Shown in pieces: positions 16,040-24,756 of a stretch of 64,000 nt of DNA (the stretch's first letter is position 1; each line of letters begins with the position of its first letter). The position numbers were made by a program, and so were the translations under genes. The stretch is from RPRB01 sp035519675 (GTDB taxonomy: Bacteria; Myxococcota; Myxococcia; Myxococcales; Myxococcaceae): assembly GCA_035519675.1 (NCBI GenBank), contig DATIWB010000102.1, positions 56,156-120,155 of the forward strand. The letters are read 5' to 3'. Below the pieces are notes generated by a model that was not told the origin of the DNA, ran no database searches, and saw only the letters and a program-made list of their open reading frames with translations.

Positions 16040-17215
16040 TCAGCCTCCCCGTCGCACCAGGCGAACTGGATTGGGGAACTCCGAGGGGCTGGAAAGCGTC
16101 GCTCCAGTCTCGAAGTCCACGACCCACGCCTTGCCGGTCCAGTCGGGCGTCGCCGACCACCAGGTGTCCGAGGAGCCGTCGGGCAGGAAGTTCAGGTCGA
16201 TCAGTGGCGCGGTGCCTGCGCCGTAGTCCACCAGCGAGAGGAGCTCGGCGCGGGTGGGCAGTCTCCAGTCGGAGGCTCCACAGAGTCCGGTGGCGTTGAC
16301 CGCGGCAACGTACTTGGCCGTGTCACAGCTGGAGGTGTCGGAGCAGGTCCCTCCGTTGGATGTCCCGCGACGGGCCCCGCCCCGCAGTCCCGAGCTCGCG
16401 TACCAGGAGTAGGTCCAGCGCCGGTCGCGGAGCCCTCCGTCGGTGGTCCGGACTTCCCAGACCAGACCCGTCACCCGGTCAGCGACACAGGCCCAGGGAG
16501 TGGTGGCGTAGCCGACGGACTGGTCGGGGAGGGCCACTCCGGCGCCGTCCAGCTTCAGGAACGAGAAGCCGGCGTGCCCGTCTCGATCGTCCGCGGCAGT
16601 GACATCCCGCCCGTTCTCTCCATCCTGGCCCGGGAAGTCGCTGGTCCCGGCATCGGGCGAGGCGCAGGGAAGTCCGGCCGCGGAAGTCGTCGCGCACCCG
16701 GTCACCCCGGTGTCGTTCAGTCCGAACCCCTGGGCTCCGGCTCCGTCGTCGTCGAGGATCGAGATGGTCGCCGAGGTCGGAGTCCCGAGGGCGGCTCCGC
16801 CGCTGGGGGCGGAGAGCCTGACGGTGAAGGTCTCTGTGCCCTCCACCGCTGTGTCGTTCGCCACCGAGAGGTCGACGGTCTTCGGCCCCACCTCACCGTC
16901 CGCGAAAGAGACGGTGGTCGAGAGCGGGCCATAGTCCTCGCCGGCATGGGCGGTCCCGTCGGCGCTATCGACGTGGACCGAGACCGCTCCACTGCTCCCG
17001 CCGATGCGGGAGACCGAGACGGTCAGGTGTCCGGCCGACTCGACGACTGTGGCTGAAGCTGCGCCGAGCTGCAGCTTCCCGCTCGACGGAGTCGTTCCTG
17101 CATCGGCGGCGGTCCCGGGGGAACTCGTGCAACCCGCGGAGATCCACGCCGCGGAGACTCCTACTATCCAGAGCCATGAGAGCGGCGCTCGTCGTGCGAC
17201 GTGGGTGGTCCACAT
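16040..17215 (-). CDS. Lipoprotein with Calx-beta and DUF1566 domains
   Basis: A 391-residue lipoprotein with signal peptide ending ISAGC. A Calx-beta domain (about 55-160, closing SILDDD) is followed by a C-terminal DUF1566 domain (about 165-388) with FPGQDGENGRD, DRVTGLVWEVRTTDGGL, SDWRLPTRAELLSLVDYG and a final NPVRLVRRG. The DUF1566 type matches the second domain of the next gene (shared TGL.WEV.T.DGGL.DR and CDT.K...AVNA.GLCG), so the two arose by duplication. The ATG at 17215 follows a GGAGGAG site. This is the first gene of a three-gene unit headed by promoter motif C. Confidence 0.86.
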   Translation of the reverse strand: MWTTHVARRAPLSWLWIVGVSAAWISAGCTSSPGTAADAGTTPSSGKLQLGAASATVVESAGHLTVSVSRIGGSSGAVSVHVDSADGTAHAGEDYGPLSTTVSFADGEVGPKTVDLSVANDTAVEGTETFTVRLSAPSGGAALGTPTSATISILDDDGAGAQGFGLNDTGVTGCATTSAAGLPCASPDAGTSDFPGQDGENGRDVTAADDRDGHAGFSFLKLDGAGVALPDQSVGYATTPWACVADRVTGLVWEVRTTDGGLRDRRWTYSWYASSGLRGGARRGTSNGGTCSDTSSCDTAKYVAAVNATGLCGASDWRLPTRAELLSLVDYGAGTAPLIDLNFLPDGSSDTWWSATPDWTGKAWVVDFETGATLSSPSEFPNPVRLVRRGG

Positions 17216-17245
17216 GTGGTGCGCTCCTCCGAGTTCTGACGCGAG

Positions 17246-17272
17246 GACGGAAAGCGCGACGGAATCCGGACA
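17246..17272 (-). promoter_or_regulatory. ECF-type promoter motif, copy C
   Basis: Reads TGTCCGGAT-N12-TCCGTC on the minus strand, 30 bases upstream of the start of the lipoprotein gene at 17215. Unlike copies A and B it leaves room for a leader with a real ribosome site. The last bases TCCGTC-CTCGC are also shared in part with copy B. It should drive the three-gene unit 17215-12648. The 81 bases between it and the kinase stop contain nothing else recognised. Confidence 0.62.
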
Positions 17273-17353
17273 CGCTGGGTGATTCCGCACTCTTCGGGGC
17301 GCGGGCGGCGGACCCTCTTCAGCCAGGAGGTCGCCGTCCCAAGCCGGGTGTGG

Positions 17354-20239
17354 TCAGCGCTCGAGCGGGTTCGCGCGCTCGGAACCGAGGTCGCGGAGCT
17401 GGCGGCCCCGGGCGTCGGCCTCCACGGCCTCCCGGCGACGCCCCAGGCGGCGGTCGACGCGGGCCAGCCACTCGGCCGCGTCGGCCCCCGCCGGGTTATC
17501 CGGATCGAAGCTGCGCCAGAACGCGTCGGCCCTCGCGAGGGACTGGGCCGCCTCGTCGAGCCGCTGCCGGGCGGCGAGCGCACGCCCGAGGCCCAGCCAG
17601 GCATCGGCGCGCATCGGTGTGTCGCGGCGCAGCTCGGTCTCCGAGAGCGACAGCGCTTCTTCCATCGAGGCCTGGGCCTGTTCCGCCAGGTCGAGGTCGA
17701 GCTCGGTCAGGCCGCGCTCGATGAGGATGCGCATCAGGTGCCAGCGCTGGACCGGGTCGTCGGGGATGCGATGGAGGGCCCGCTGCTGCGCCTCGAACGC
17801 CTCGAGCGGGCGGCCCGCGAGGCGGTACACCGTTCCGGCGAGGGTGTCGTAGGACAGGCTCGGGTGCTGGACCTCGGGCATCGCCCCGAGCGCCGAGGCC
17901 TCGGCCATCGCCTCCCCGGTCCGGCCAAGGTGAGCGAGGGCCACCATTCGCATCAGCCGTGCGGTGAGCGTGATGCGGTGAGCTCGTCCGACGGAGCGCT
18001 CCAGCGCGACGACTGCCGGATCGAGATCTGCCAGCGCCGCCTGCGGTCGGCGGAGCGCGAGGAGCGTCATCCCCCGCGAGAGGTGGGTGTTGCCCCAGCC
18101 GCGCGAGTCCCGCTCCATCGAGGCCGCGCGGACCTCGATGCCGCGGGTATTGTCCTCCAGGCTCTCGCGCAGGTATCCGAGGCGCCGGCCACAGGTCACC
18201 CGGTTGACGGAGATCTGCCCCACCAGCGGGCTCGTCGGCCCGAGGACCCTCCTCGCGTCCTCGAGGGCCTGGGTCATCTCCACGTACGAGCGGTCGGGCT
18301 GCCCCGCATGGCAGAGCGCCCGACCGTACACGTCACGGGCGTAGATGACGTGCGGATGGGTGGTCTGTCCCCCGTAGGCGTCGAGGGCGAAGCGCAGTCC
18401 GCGCTCCGCTTCCAGGAGCGACTGCATGACGTCCCGGTCGCCGTACTGGTGGGCCTCGGCGAGGAGCACCGCGGCCGACACGGTCCGTGGATCGCGGTCG
18501 CCGAGTCCCTTCCGAGCGAGCTGGAAGGCGGTGCGGGCGTCCCCGATCGCGTCGTCGCGGCGCACCTCCTCGATCGCCAGGCTGGCGCTGTTGACCAGGG
18601 CCCGGACCAGGTCGGCGGGGCGAGTGGCGGCTTCCCTGCGGAGCAAGGGCAAGAGCCGGTCCAGCTCCGCGTGAAGCTCCTTGCCGCGCCCGCGGGCGAG
18701 GAGCACGTCGGTGGTGAGCAGCCGCGCCCGGAGTCGCTGCGGATGTTCCGCCGGAAGCGTCGCGGACTCCTGCAGCGCCTCGGCCGCGACCCGCTCGCCG
18801 GAGTCGGCCTCGCCCATGTCGAGCAAGGTCGAACCCAGGAGGTTGAGCAGCTCCACCCGCAGCTCGGGGCGTCTCTCGCCGAGGCGCTCCAGGTCGGCGT
18901 GCGCCCGCTTGAGCAGTTCCACCGCGGACAGCGAGTGTCCTCCAGCGGCGTACGGGCTGGCCGCGCGGAAGATGCCGGCGAGGTAGTCCTTCACCTCCTC
19001 GGCGCGCCGCTGTTCCACGGCGGCCCGGCGAGCCTGCCACAGCGCTGCCGAGGTTCCGGCCGCCACCGCGGCCAGGATGGCCATCGCCGCCCCGGTGGCC
19101 GCCCGGTGCCGGAGGACGAACTTCCGGGCCCGGTACCCGAGGCTGTCGGGCCGAGCCTGGACCGGATGGCCGGTCAAGTAACGCGTGAGGTCGTCGGCGA
19201 AGGCGGCGGCGGTCGGGTAGCGCTCCTCGGGAGAGAGGCGCATCGCCTTGAGAACGACGGTGTCGAGGTCACCGGCGAGCACCTTCCGGGTGGGGGGCGC
19301 GGCCGCCTCGCTCGGAGGAGGAATGGTGGCGGCACGGAGCTGCTCCAGGTAGGGCCGCTCCGGGCTGCGCTTCAGTCGATAGGGCGGCACCTCGGCGAGG
19401 AGCTCGTAGAGAAGGACGCCGAGGGAGTAGATGTCGCTCGCGACGCCGATCTGCTCTCCGGACAACTGCTCCGGCGAGGCATGGTCGGGGGTGAACGCCG
19501 GACCCGACAGATCGGTCAGCTCGCTGCGGTCGCTCTCCTCGAGGAGCTTGGCGATGCCGAAGTCGAGCAGCCGGACCTGGCCCTCCGCGGTCACCAGCAC
19601 GTTCGAGGGCTTGAGGTCCCGGTGCACCACCAGCCGTCCGTGGGCGTGGGCCACCGCGGCCAGGATCTGCAGGAACAGCTCCACCCTTGCCCGGACGTCG
19701 AGCCCGGCCTCCCGGGCGTGCACGTCGATGGGGCGCCCCTCGACGTACTCCAGGGCCAGGTAGGGCTCCCCGCCCGGGGCGACACCGGCGTCGAGGAGCC
19801 GGGCGATGTTGGGGTGGGCGAGGGTGGCGAGGATCTCCCGCTCCCGCTCCAGTCGCTGCCGGAGCGGCGCAGCCATCCAGGAGACCCGCGGGAGCTTGAG
19901 GGCGATTGGCCGCCGGGTCATCACGTCGGACCGCTCGGCGAGCCAGACGGTGCCCATGCCCCCTTCCCCCAGCCGGCGGATCAGCCGGTACGGACCGACG
20001 GTCCGCGGCGAGGTCCAGGCCGCCCGGATCGAGACCGGCGTCGGCAGCCGCGGGAGTGCCTCGAGGACCGAGGGGCTCGCGGGCGAGAGCAGCTTCTTCA
20101 GCAGTGCGAGATCCCGCCCGTGCTCCGGAGCGAGGCCTGCCAGCCAGGCCTCGCGCTCCGCCTCGGGGATGTCCAGGGCCTGGTCGAGCAGCCGGTCGAC
20201 CCGGGACCACGTCTCCTGGCTGAGCTCGTTCGGTTCCAC
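17354..20239 (-). CDS. Membrane Ser/Thr protein kinase with C-terminal TPR region
   Basis: A 961-residue Hanks-type kinase. An N-terminal 80-residue helical region precedes the catalytic domain (about 83-355): glycine loop GEGGMGTVW, ATP lysine K115, HRDLKPSN at 206, DFGIAK at 226 and SPEQL. One membrane helix (about 378-402) leads to some 550 residues of helical repeats of TPR type. The orientation implies a cytosolic kinase with an external repeat region. It starts 36 bases after the ECF sigma gene, the classic sigma-kinase pair of Acidobacteria, Planctomycetes and Myxococcota, where the kinase is thought to control the sigma factor. The DUF1566 cluster lies directly downstream. Confidence 0.92.
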   Translation of the reverse strand: MEPNELSQETWSRVDRLLDQALDIPEAEREAWLAGLAPEHGRDLALLKKLLSPASPSVLEALPRLPTPVSIRAAWTSPRTVGPYRLIRRLGEGGMGTVWLAERSDVMTRRPIALKLPRVSWMAAPLRQRLEREREILATLAHPNIARLLDAGVAPGGEPYLALEYVEGRPIDVHAREAGLDVRARVELFLQILAAVAHAHGRLVVHRDLKPSNVLVTAEGQVRLLDFGIAKLLEESDRSELTDLSGPAFTPDHASPEQLSGEQIGVASDIYSLGVLLYELLAEVPPYRLKRSPERPYLEQLRAATIPPPSEAAAPPTRKVLAGDLDTVVLKAMRLSPEERYPTAAAFADDLTRYLTGHPVQARPDSLGYRARKFVLRHRAATGAAMAILAAVAAGTSAALWQARRAAVEQRRAEEVKDYLAGIFRAASPYAAGGHSLSAVELLKRAHADLERLGERRPELRVELLNLLGSTLLDMGEADSGERVAAEALQESATLPAEHPQRLRARLLTTDVLLARGRGKELHAELDRLLPLLRREAATRPADLVRALVNSASLAIEEVRRDDAIGDARTAFQLARKGLGDRDPRTVSAAVLLAEAHQYGDRDVMQSLLEAERGLRFALDAYGGQTTHPHVIYARDVYGRALCHAGQPDRSYVEMTQALEDARRVLGPTSPLVGQISVNRVTCGRRLGYLRESLEDNTRGIEVRAASMERDSRGWGNTHLSRGMTLLALRRPQAALADLDPAVVALERSVGRAHRITLTARLMRMVALAHLGRTGEAMAEASALGAMPEVQHPSLSYDTLAGTVYRLAGRPLEAFEAQQRALHRIPDDPVQRWHLMRILIERGLTELDLDLAEQAQASMEEALSLSETELRRDTPMRADAWLGLGRALAARQRLDEAAQSLARADAFWRSFDPDNPAGADAAEWLARVDRRLGRRREAVEADARGRQLRDLGSERANPLER

Positions 20240-20275
20240 CAGGTCCCCCGGGGGACTGGAGTTTCTCCGGAAAGC

Positions 20276-20836
20276 CTAGGACTTCAGCGCGGCGGCCAGC
20301 CAGAGGCGGGCCTTCTCCCAGTCGCGGCGGACTGTCCGGTCGGTGACCCCGAGCGCCTCCGCCGTCTCCAGCTCGGAGAGGCCGCCGAAGTACCGAAACT
20401 CCACCACCTCGGCCATGCGGGCATCGCGGGCAGCCAGCCCCTCCAGCGCCCGGTGAACGGTGAGGATCTCCTCCGGACCCTGCGCGGGCATCGCCTCGGT
20501 CCCGAGGAGAGGGAGGCTGCGCTCGCCGCCGCCGCGGCGCGCCGCCGTCCGCTCCCGGGCGAAGTCGACGATGATGGTCCGCATCGCGCGCGCGGCGTAG
20601 CGCATGAAGTGACGCCGATCCTCGATGCGCAACCGGTGGGTCCGGGCGAAACGGAGGAACCACTCGTGGACCAACGCGGTGGTGTCGAGGAGCGTGTTCC
20701 GGCCGCCCCCGCCCAGCCGGACGTGAGCGATGTACCGGAGCTCGTCGTACGTCGCGCGAAAGAGTGCCTCTGCGGCCGCGGCGTCCCCCGCCTGTGCTCG
20801 CCCCAGGAGCTCGGTCAGATCGAGCTCGTCGTCCAT
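20276..20836 (-). CDS. ECF-like RNA polymerase sigma factor (TIGR02999 type)
   Basis: A 186-residue sigma factor of the ECF-like HTH subfamily found next to Ser/Thr kinases. Region 2 has ALFRATYDELRYIAHVRL, LVHEWFLRFA and RHFMRYAARAMRTIIVDFAR; region 4 has VVEFRYFGGLSELETAEAL and VTDRTVRRDWEKARLWL. No anti-sigma gene is adjacent; the downstream kinase-TPR protein is the likely regulator. It is the best local candidate to read the TGTCCGGAT-N12-TCCGTC motif found before the surface-protein genes, but that link is inferred. No copy of the motif precedes this gene itself. Confidence 0.9.
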   Translation of the reverse strand: MDDELDLTELLGRAQAGDAAAAEALFRATYDELRYIAHVRLGGGGRNTLLDTTALVHEWFLRFARTHRLRIEDRRHFMRYAARAMRTIIVDFARERTAARRGGGERSLPLLGTEAMPAQGPEEILTVHRALEGLAARDARMAEVVEFRYFGGLSELETAEALGVTDRTVRRDWEKARLWLAAALKS

Positions 20837-20915
20837 TCCAGGCCGAGGCTATCCGGGATCGCCTCCCGCCGGCGACCCGGAGGATGTCGGATCCGAGCGC
20901 CCCCCGGTCGGGCCG

Positions 20916-21326
20916 TCAGCCCGGCGACCGTCGGTCCAGCTTCGCCCGCAGCCGCGCGCCGGCGACGTGGAGGAACGCCTCGCGGAGGAGCTTCGAGACC
21001 AGGACCCAGTCAGGCCGCCGATCCAGCACCACGCCGATCCACCCGGCAGGACCGACGTACGGGGGACGGAAGCATCGGGCCGGGTCGACGGCCAGGAGTG
21101 ACTCCTGAACCCCGGGAGGCATGGGCAGCCACACCGAGAGGTGCTCGGAGCCGTGATGGTGGTTGTCGAGCATGGCGAACACCTTGCCCTTGCCCGCGAA
21201 CCAGGTCGGCTCGCCGTGGGAGACCCGCTCGTTCGCCTCGGGGAACGTCAGGCACAGCGCCCGGAGCCTGGCGACCACGGCCGCGTCGCCCCTGGCGAGC
21301 GGACGGACCGGGTGCCCGGGGCTCAC
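20916..21326 (-). CDS. MmcQ/YjbR family protein
   Basis: A 136-residue protein of the MmcQ/YjbR family, which folds like a double-winged DNA-binding domain. Landmarks are LTFPEANERVSHGEPTWFA near the N-terminus, a KVFAML strand, and the terminal GWIGVVLD followed by LLREAFLHVA. The function of the family is not established. The GTG start at 21326 overlaps the TGA of the arginine decarboxylase gene (GTGA), so translation is coupled to speA, but no biochemical tie is known. Confidence 0.85.
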   Translation of the reverse strand: MSPGHPVRPLARGDAAVVARLRALCLTFPEANERVSHGEPTWFAGKGKVFAMLDNHHHGSEHLSVWLPMPPGVQESLLAVDPARCFRPPYVGPAGWIGVVLDRRPDWVLVSKLLREAFLHVAGARLRAKLDRRSPG

Positions 21327-23314
21327 GTGCCGGTGGGGGAGCGGCTCTGCTCCGCCTTCTCCACCAGCCGGAGCTGCCCGGTGGCGGCGAGCGCCGGGGC
21401 GTCCACCTCACGCTCCAGGTAGGTGTACCCGGCCAGCCCGTCCTCGTACGCCCGGAGCAGCTGGCGTGACTGGTCGAGCGTCATCGTGCCCTTGCGCAGC
21501 GCCTCCTCGGCGAAGCGGCGCACCCGGGCCACCAGGTCGTCCTTGGAGTAGCTGACGTAGTTCAGCACCTCGGTCACCGTGTCTCCGGAGACCACGTGGT
21601 CGATCAGGTAGCCGCCGCTCGGGCCCAGCGAGACCTGCACCGCGTTGGTGTCGCCGAACAGGTTGTGCAGGTCGCCGAGGATCTCCTGGTACGCGCCCAC
21701 CAGGAAGATGCCGATGTAGTAGTCGTCCTGGTTGATGGGATGGAGCTCGAGGACGTCCTTCACGTCGCGCCGGTCGATGAAGTGCTCGATCTTCCCGTCC
21801 GAGTCGCAGGTGATGTCGGCCAGCACCGCCCGCCGACTCGGCCGCTCCGTCAGCCGGTGGATCGGCATGATCGGAAAGAGCTGGTCGATGGCCCAGCTGT
21901 CGGGGAGCGACTGGAAGACGGAGAAGTTGCAGAAGTAGGTGTCGGCCAGCTGGCGCTCCAGCGTCTCCAGCTCCTCCGGCATCTCGTCCAGCTCCCGCGC
22001 GGTGCGGAGGACCTTCTGGCACACCGCCCAGAAGAGGTTCTCGGCCGCCACCCGGTCGGCGAGGTTCAGGTGCCCCAGGGAGAAGAGGGTGAGGCACTCC
22101 TCCTTGTACTCCGTGGCGTCGTGGTAGGCCTCGAGCACGTTCTTCCGGGTCAGCTCCCGGTAGGTCGCCCAGAGCTTTCGCACCACCGGGGAGGCACCCT
22201 CGGGCAGCGTCTCCGGCACCCCCAGGGCGTCGAACTCGCTGATCCCCAGCACCTCGGTCACCAGCACCGCGTGGTGGGCGACCACCGCCCGGCCCGACTC
22301 GGAGACCAGCGTGGGATGCTCCACCGCGGCCTCGTTGCACGCCTCGAGCACGCTGAACACCACGTCGTTGGCGTACTCCTGGGTGGTGTAGTTCATCGAC
22401 GAGGTGAAGTTGGTCTGGCTCCCGTCGTAGTCGACGCCCAGACCGCCACCCACGTCGAGGTACTTGAGCGGGGCGCCCGCCTGCGCCACCTCGACGTAGA
22501 ACCGGCTCGCCTCGCGCAGCGCGTTCTTGAAGTTGCGGATGTTCGAGACCTGGCTGCCGAGATGGAAGTGGAGGAGCTCGAAGCAGTCGAGGAGCCCCAC
22601 CTTCCGCATGAAGTCCATCGACTCCAGCAGCTCGCTGGAGGAGAGCCCAAACTTGCTGCGGTCACCGCCCGAGGCCTCCCACTTGCCGGCCCCCCGGGTC
22701 GACAGCTTCACCCGGATGCCGATCCGCGGGCGGATGCCCACCCTGCGGGCCACCTCGGCGATGAGGGGGATCTCGCTGGGCTTCTCCACCACCAGCACCA
22801 CCTTGCGGCCCAGCCGCGAGGCGTAGAGCGCGGTCTCGATGTACTCCTCGTCCTTGTACCCGTTGCAGACCACCAGGGCCTCGGTGCTGTCGAGGAGCGC
22901 CATCACCGCCAGCAGCTCGGGCTTGCTGCCCGCCTCCAGCCCGTAGTCGTACGGTCTGCCCGCCTCGACGATGGTCTCGGCCACGTAGCGGTGCTGGTTC
23001 ACCTTGATGGGGTAGACGCCCTTGTAGGCGCCCCGGTAGCCGTGCTCGGCGATGGCCCGGCGGAACGCCTCGTTGAGGTGCACCACCCGGCTGCGGAGCA
23101 CGTCGGTGAAGCGGATCAGCAGCGGCAGGCCGATGCCGCGCCGGCGGACCTCCTCCACCAGCTCCTTGAGGTCCATCGAGTGGCCGTTCCCGTCGGCGTG
23201 GACGGTGACGTTGCCCTTCTCGTTGATGCCGAAGTACCCCGCGCCCCAGCTGCGGACACCATATGTCTCGAAGGCATCGGCCAGGGTCCAGGGTTGCGGG
23301 GGGGAAGTGGGCAT
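21323..23314 (-). CDS. speA: Biosynthetic arginine decarboxylase
   Basis: PLP enzyme converting arginine to agmatine, the entry step of polyamine synthesis. The 663 residues match the large alanine-racemase-fold SpeA family. Key parts are the PLP lysine K104 in YPIKVNQ, the LLHFHLGSQ segment, the glycine-rich GGGLGVDYDGS phosphate loop, SESGRA, and a C-terminal beta domain with CDSDGKI (catalytic cysteine of the partner subunit). The ATG at 23314 is standard. A good promoter lies at 23377-23404. It is coupled to the YjbR gene. No agmatinase or agmatine deiminase is nearby; the deoxyhypusine-synthase-like gene at 7318 may act later in polyamine metabolism. Confidence 0.96.
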   Translation of the reverse strand: MPTSPPQPWTLADAFETYGVRSWGAGYFGINEKGNVTVHADGNGHSMDLKELVEEVRRRGIGLPLLIRFTDVLRSRVVHLNEAFRRAIAEHGYRGAYKGVYPIKVNQHRYVAETIVEAGRPYDYGLEAGSKPELLAVMALLDSTEALVVCNGYKDEEYIETALYASRLGRKVVLVVEKPSEIPLIAEVARRVGIRPRIGIRVKLSTRGAGKWEASGGDRSKFGLSSSELLESMDFMRKVGLLDCFELLHFHLGSQVSNIRNFKNALREASRFYVEVAQAGAPLKYLDVGGGLGVDYDGSQTNFTSSMNYTTQEYANDVVFSVLEACNEAAVEHPTLVSESGRAVVAHHAVLVTEVLGISEFDALGVPETLPEGASPVVRKLWATYRELTRKNVLEAYHDATEYKEECLTLFSLGHLNLADRVAAENLFWAVCQKVLRTARELDEMPEELETLERQLADTYFCNFSVFQSLPDSWAIDQLFPIMPIHRLTERPSRRAVLADITCDSDGKIEHFIDRRDVKDVLELHPINQDDYYIGIFLVGAYQEILGDLHNLFGDTNAVQVSLGPSGGYLIDHVVSGDTVTEVLNYVSYSKDDLVARVRRFAEEALRKGTMTLDQSRQLLRAYEDGLAGYTYLEREVDAPALAATGQLRLVEKAEQSRSPTGT

Positions 23315-23376
23315 CGTGAGGTCAGGACCTCCGGGGGGTGGCCCCCGTCTTGCACCGGGTCACGGGGAGGCCGCGC

Positions 23377-23404
23377 ACAATAGAGAAACACACGGGCTCG
23401 TCAA
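23377..23404 (-). promoter_or_regulatory. Promoter upstream of speA
   Basis: On the minus strand TTGACG (23404-23399) and TATTGT (23382-23377) are separated by 16 bases. The -35 box matches the consensus at five of six positions, the -10 at four. The predicted start is near 23370, giving a leader of about 55 bases with a GGAGG site. The intergenic region 23315-23481 is locally AT-rich here, in contrast to its surroundings. Confidence 0.55.
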
Positions 23405-23481
23405 CTCCGCCCCGCGGAACGGTCGAAACAGGAATGTGACGACCCACCTCCGGTCGAGACTGTACCCGGCCGGTCGGACGC

Positions 23482-23949
23482 TCATCGCTCGCGGATCGCC
23501 TCGAGCACCTCGTCCACGTGCCCGTCGACCTTCACCCTGGGCCACACCCTGGCGACCTTGCCCGAACCGTCCACCAGGAACGTGGAGCGGGTGATGCCCA
23601 TGAACTTCCGCCCGTACATCGATTTCTCTCCCCACGCTCCGTACTTCTCGGAGATCGCGTGGTCGGTGTCGGCCAGGAGCGGGAAGGGGAGCTTGTACTT
23701 GCCGGCGAATTTCGCGTGGCTCGCCCCCGAGTCCGGGCTGACGCCCAGCACCACCGCGCCCGCCTTGAGCAGCGCCGAGTGCTCGTCCCGGAAGGCGCAC
23801 GCCTCCCGGGTGCATCCCGGGGTGTCGTCCTTCGGGTAGAAGTAGAGGACCACGCTCTTGCCCTTGAAGTCGGAGAGCTTCACCGTCTTCCCGGACTGGT
23901 CCTCGAGGCTGAACGCGGGGGCCTTGTCGCCGACGTCGGGCATCGCCAT
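23482..23949 (-). CDS. bcp: Thioredoxin-dependent thiol peroxidase (Bcp/PrxQ)
   Basis: A 155-residue peroxiredoxin of the Bcp/PrxQ type that reduces hydroperoxides with thioredoxin. The active site DDTPGCTREACAF contains the peroxidatic C46 and the resolving C51 four residues later, typical of this class. Other signatures are VVLYFYPKD and the ITRSTFLVDGSG strand. It has no signal peptide, so it is cytosolic. The start may be the ATG at 23949 or the ATG two codons later. It lies 6 bases after the CvpA-like gene's stop on the other side, within a run of minus-strand genes. Confidence 0.95.
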   Translation of the reverse strand: MAMPDVGDKAPAFSLEDQSGKTVKLSDFKGKSVVLYFYPKDDTPGCTREACAFRDEHSALLKAGAVVLGVSPDSGASHAKFAGKYKLPFPLLADTDHAISEKYGAWGEKSMYGRKFMGITRSTFLVDGSGKVARVWPRVKVDGHVDEVLEAIRER

Positions 23950-23955
23950 GCGCGG

Positions 23956-24756
23956 TCACTTAACCCGTGGCGGCCGGGGAGCAACCGGATTCGAGGCCCC
24001 CCGCGGTTGCACCTGCTCCACCGCCTCGCGGAGCTTGGCCAGCTGCACCAGCGCCTCGGGGTCCTGGAGCAGCCGGTGGACCGATGCGTTCCGGAGCAGC
24101 GCCACGGTGTCCCCCCGGTCCAGTGCCTGCTTCACCTCGGGGTCGGCGAACACCGCCCGGAAGCGAGGGTTTCTCTCCAGAGCGGTCGCTGCCGGGTTGT
24201 CTGCCACCCGCGAGAAGAGCTCGGGGGAGCGGAAGACGCGGTCCACCGCTGCCAGGTCCGCTGCCTGGGCGAAGAAGGGGGCGGAGAAGAGGTTCCACCG
24301 CCGGGCGATGGCGAAGGCGGTGGAGTCCCTGGGCGACAGCCCGAGCCCCTTCCCGGCGAGCTGGACGTTGGCCTCGACGAAGGCGAGCGCGGACAGCGCC
24401 ACCCAGGCCACCGCCACCACCTTGCCTCCGCCCAGCACCGCCCCCAGGGCCCGGTCCGTGCCCCGCTCGGCCGGGTCGCTGCCGCCGAGGGCTCCCCTGA
24501 GCAGCCAGGTACCCACCAGGCGGACCGCCACCGCCACCACGATGAAGGTGGCGAAGCTGGCCGCGACCGACCCCAGCGCCTCGGAGGTGTGGAAGAACCT
24601 CGCGAACGCTCCGCCGAGGAGGCCCCCCCCCGGCCGGGCGGCCAGCGCGGCGAGCAGCAGCGCGCCCCAGCTGGCGAGCTGGCGGGAGGCGCCGGCCCGG
24701 GCCCCGAACACCGCGCCCACCGCCACCAGTGCCAGGACCACCAGGTCGACGGTCAT
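23956..24756 (-). CDS. CvpA-like membrane protein
   Basis: A 266-residue protein whose N-terminal 150 residues contain four membrane helices in the CvpA (colicin V production) arrangement: an initial TVDLVVLALVAVGAVFGARAG helix-turn, then FATFIVVAVAVRLVGTWL and an amphipathic DRALGAVLGGGKVVAVAW segment. The remaining 110 residues are a soluble helical tail with FRSPELFSRVADNP and LLRNASVHRLLQDPE, resembling the CvpA-associated C-terminal region of Myxococcota homologues. Its ATG overlaps the stop of the J-domain gene (ATGA). CvpA proteins influence envelope stress tolerance; the mechanism is unclear. Confidence 0.8.
   Translation of the reverse strand: MTVDLVVLALVAVGAVFGARAGASRQLASWGALLLAALAARPGGGLLGGAFARFFHTSEALGSVAASFATFIVVAVAVRLVGTWLLRGALGGSDPAERGTDRALGAVLGGGKVVAVAWVALSALAFVEANVQLAGKGLGLSPRDSTAFAIARRWNLFSAPFFAQAADLAAVDRVFRSPELFSRVADNPAATALERNPRFRAVFADPEVKQALDRGDTVALLRNASVHRLLQDPEALVQLAKLREAVEQVQPRGASNPVAPRPPRVK

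Noticed and set aside
20837..20915. A fourth ECF promoter copy before the ECF-like sigma gene (ATCCGGGAT)
   Set aside because: The upstream box is imperfect and the TCCGTC partner at the right distance is absent.
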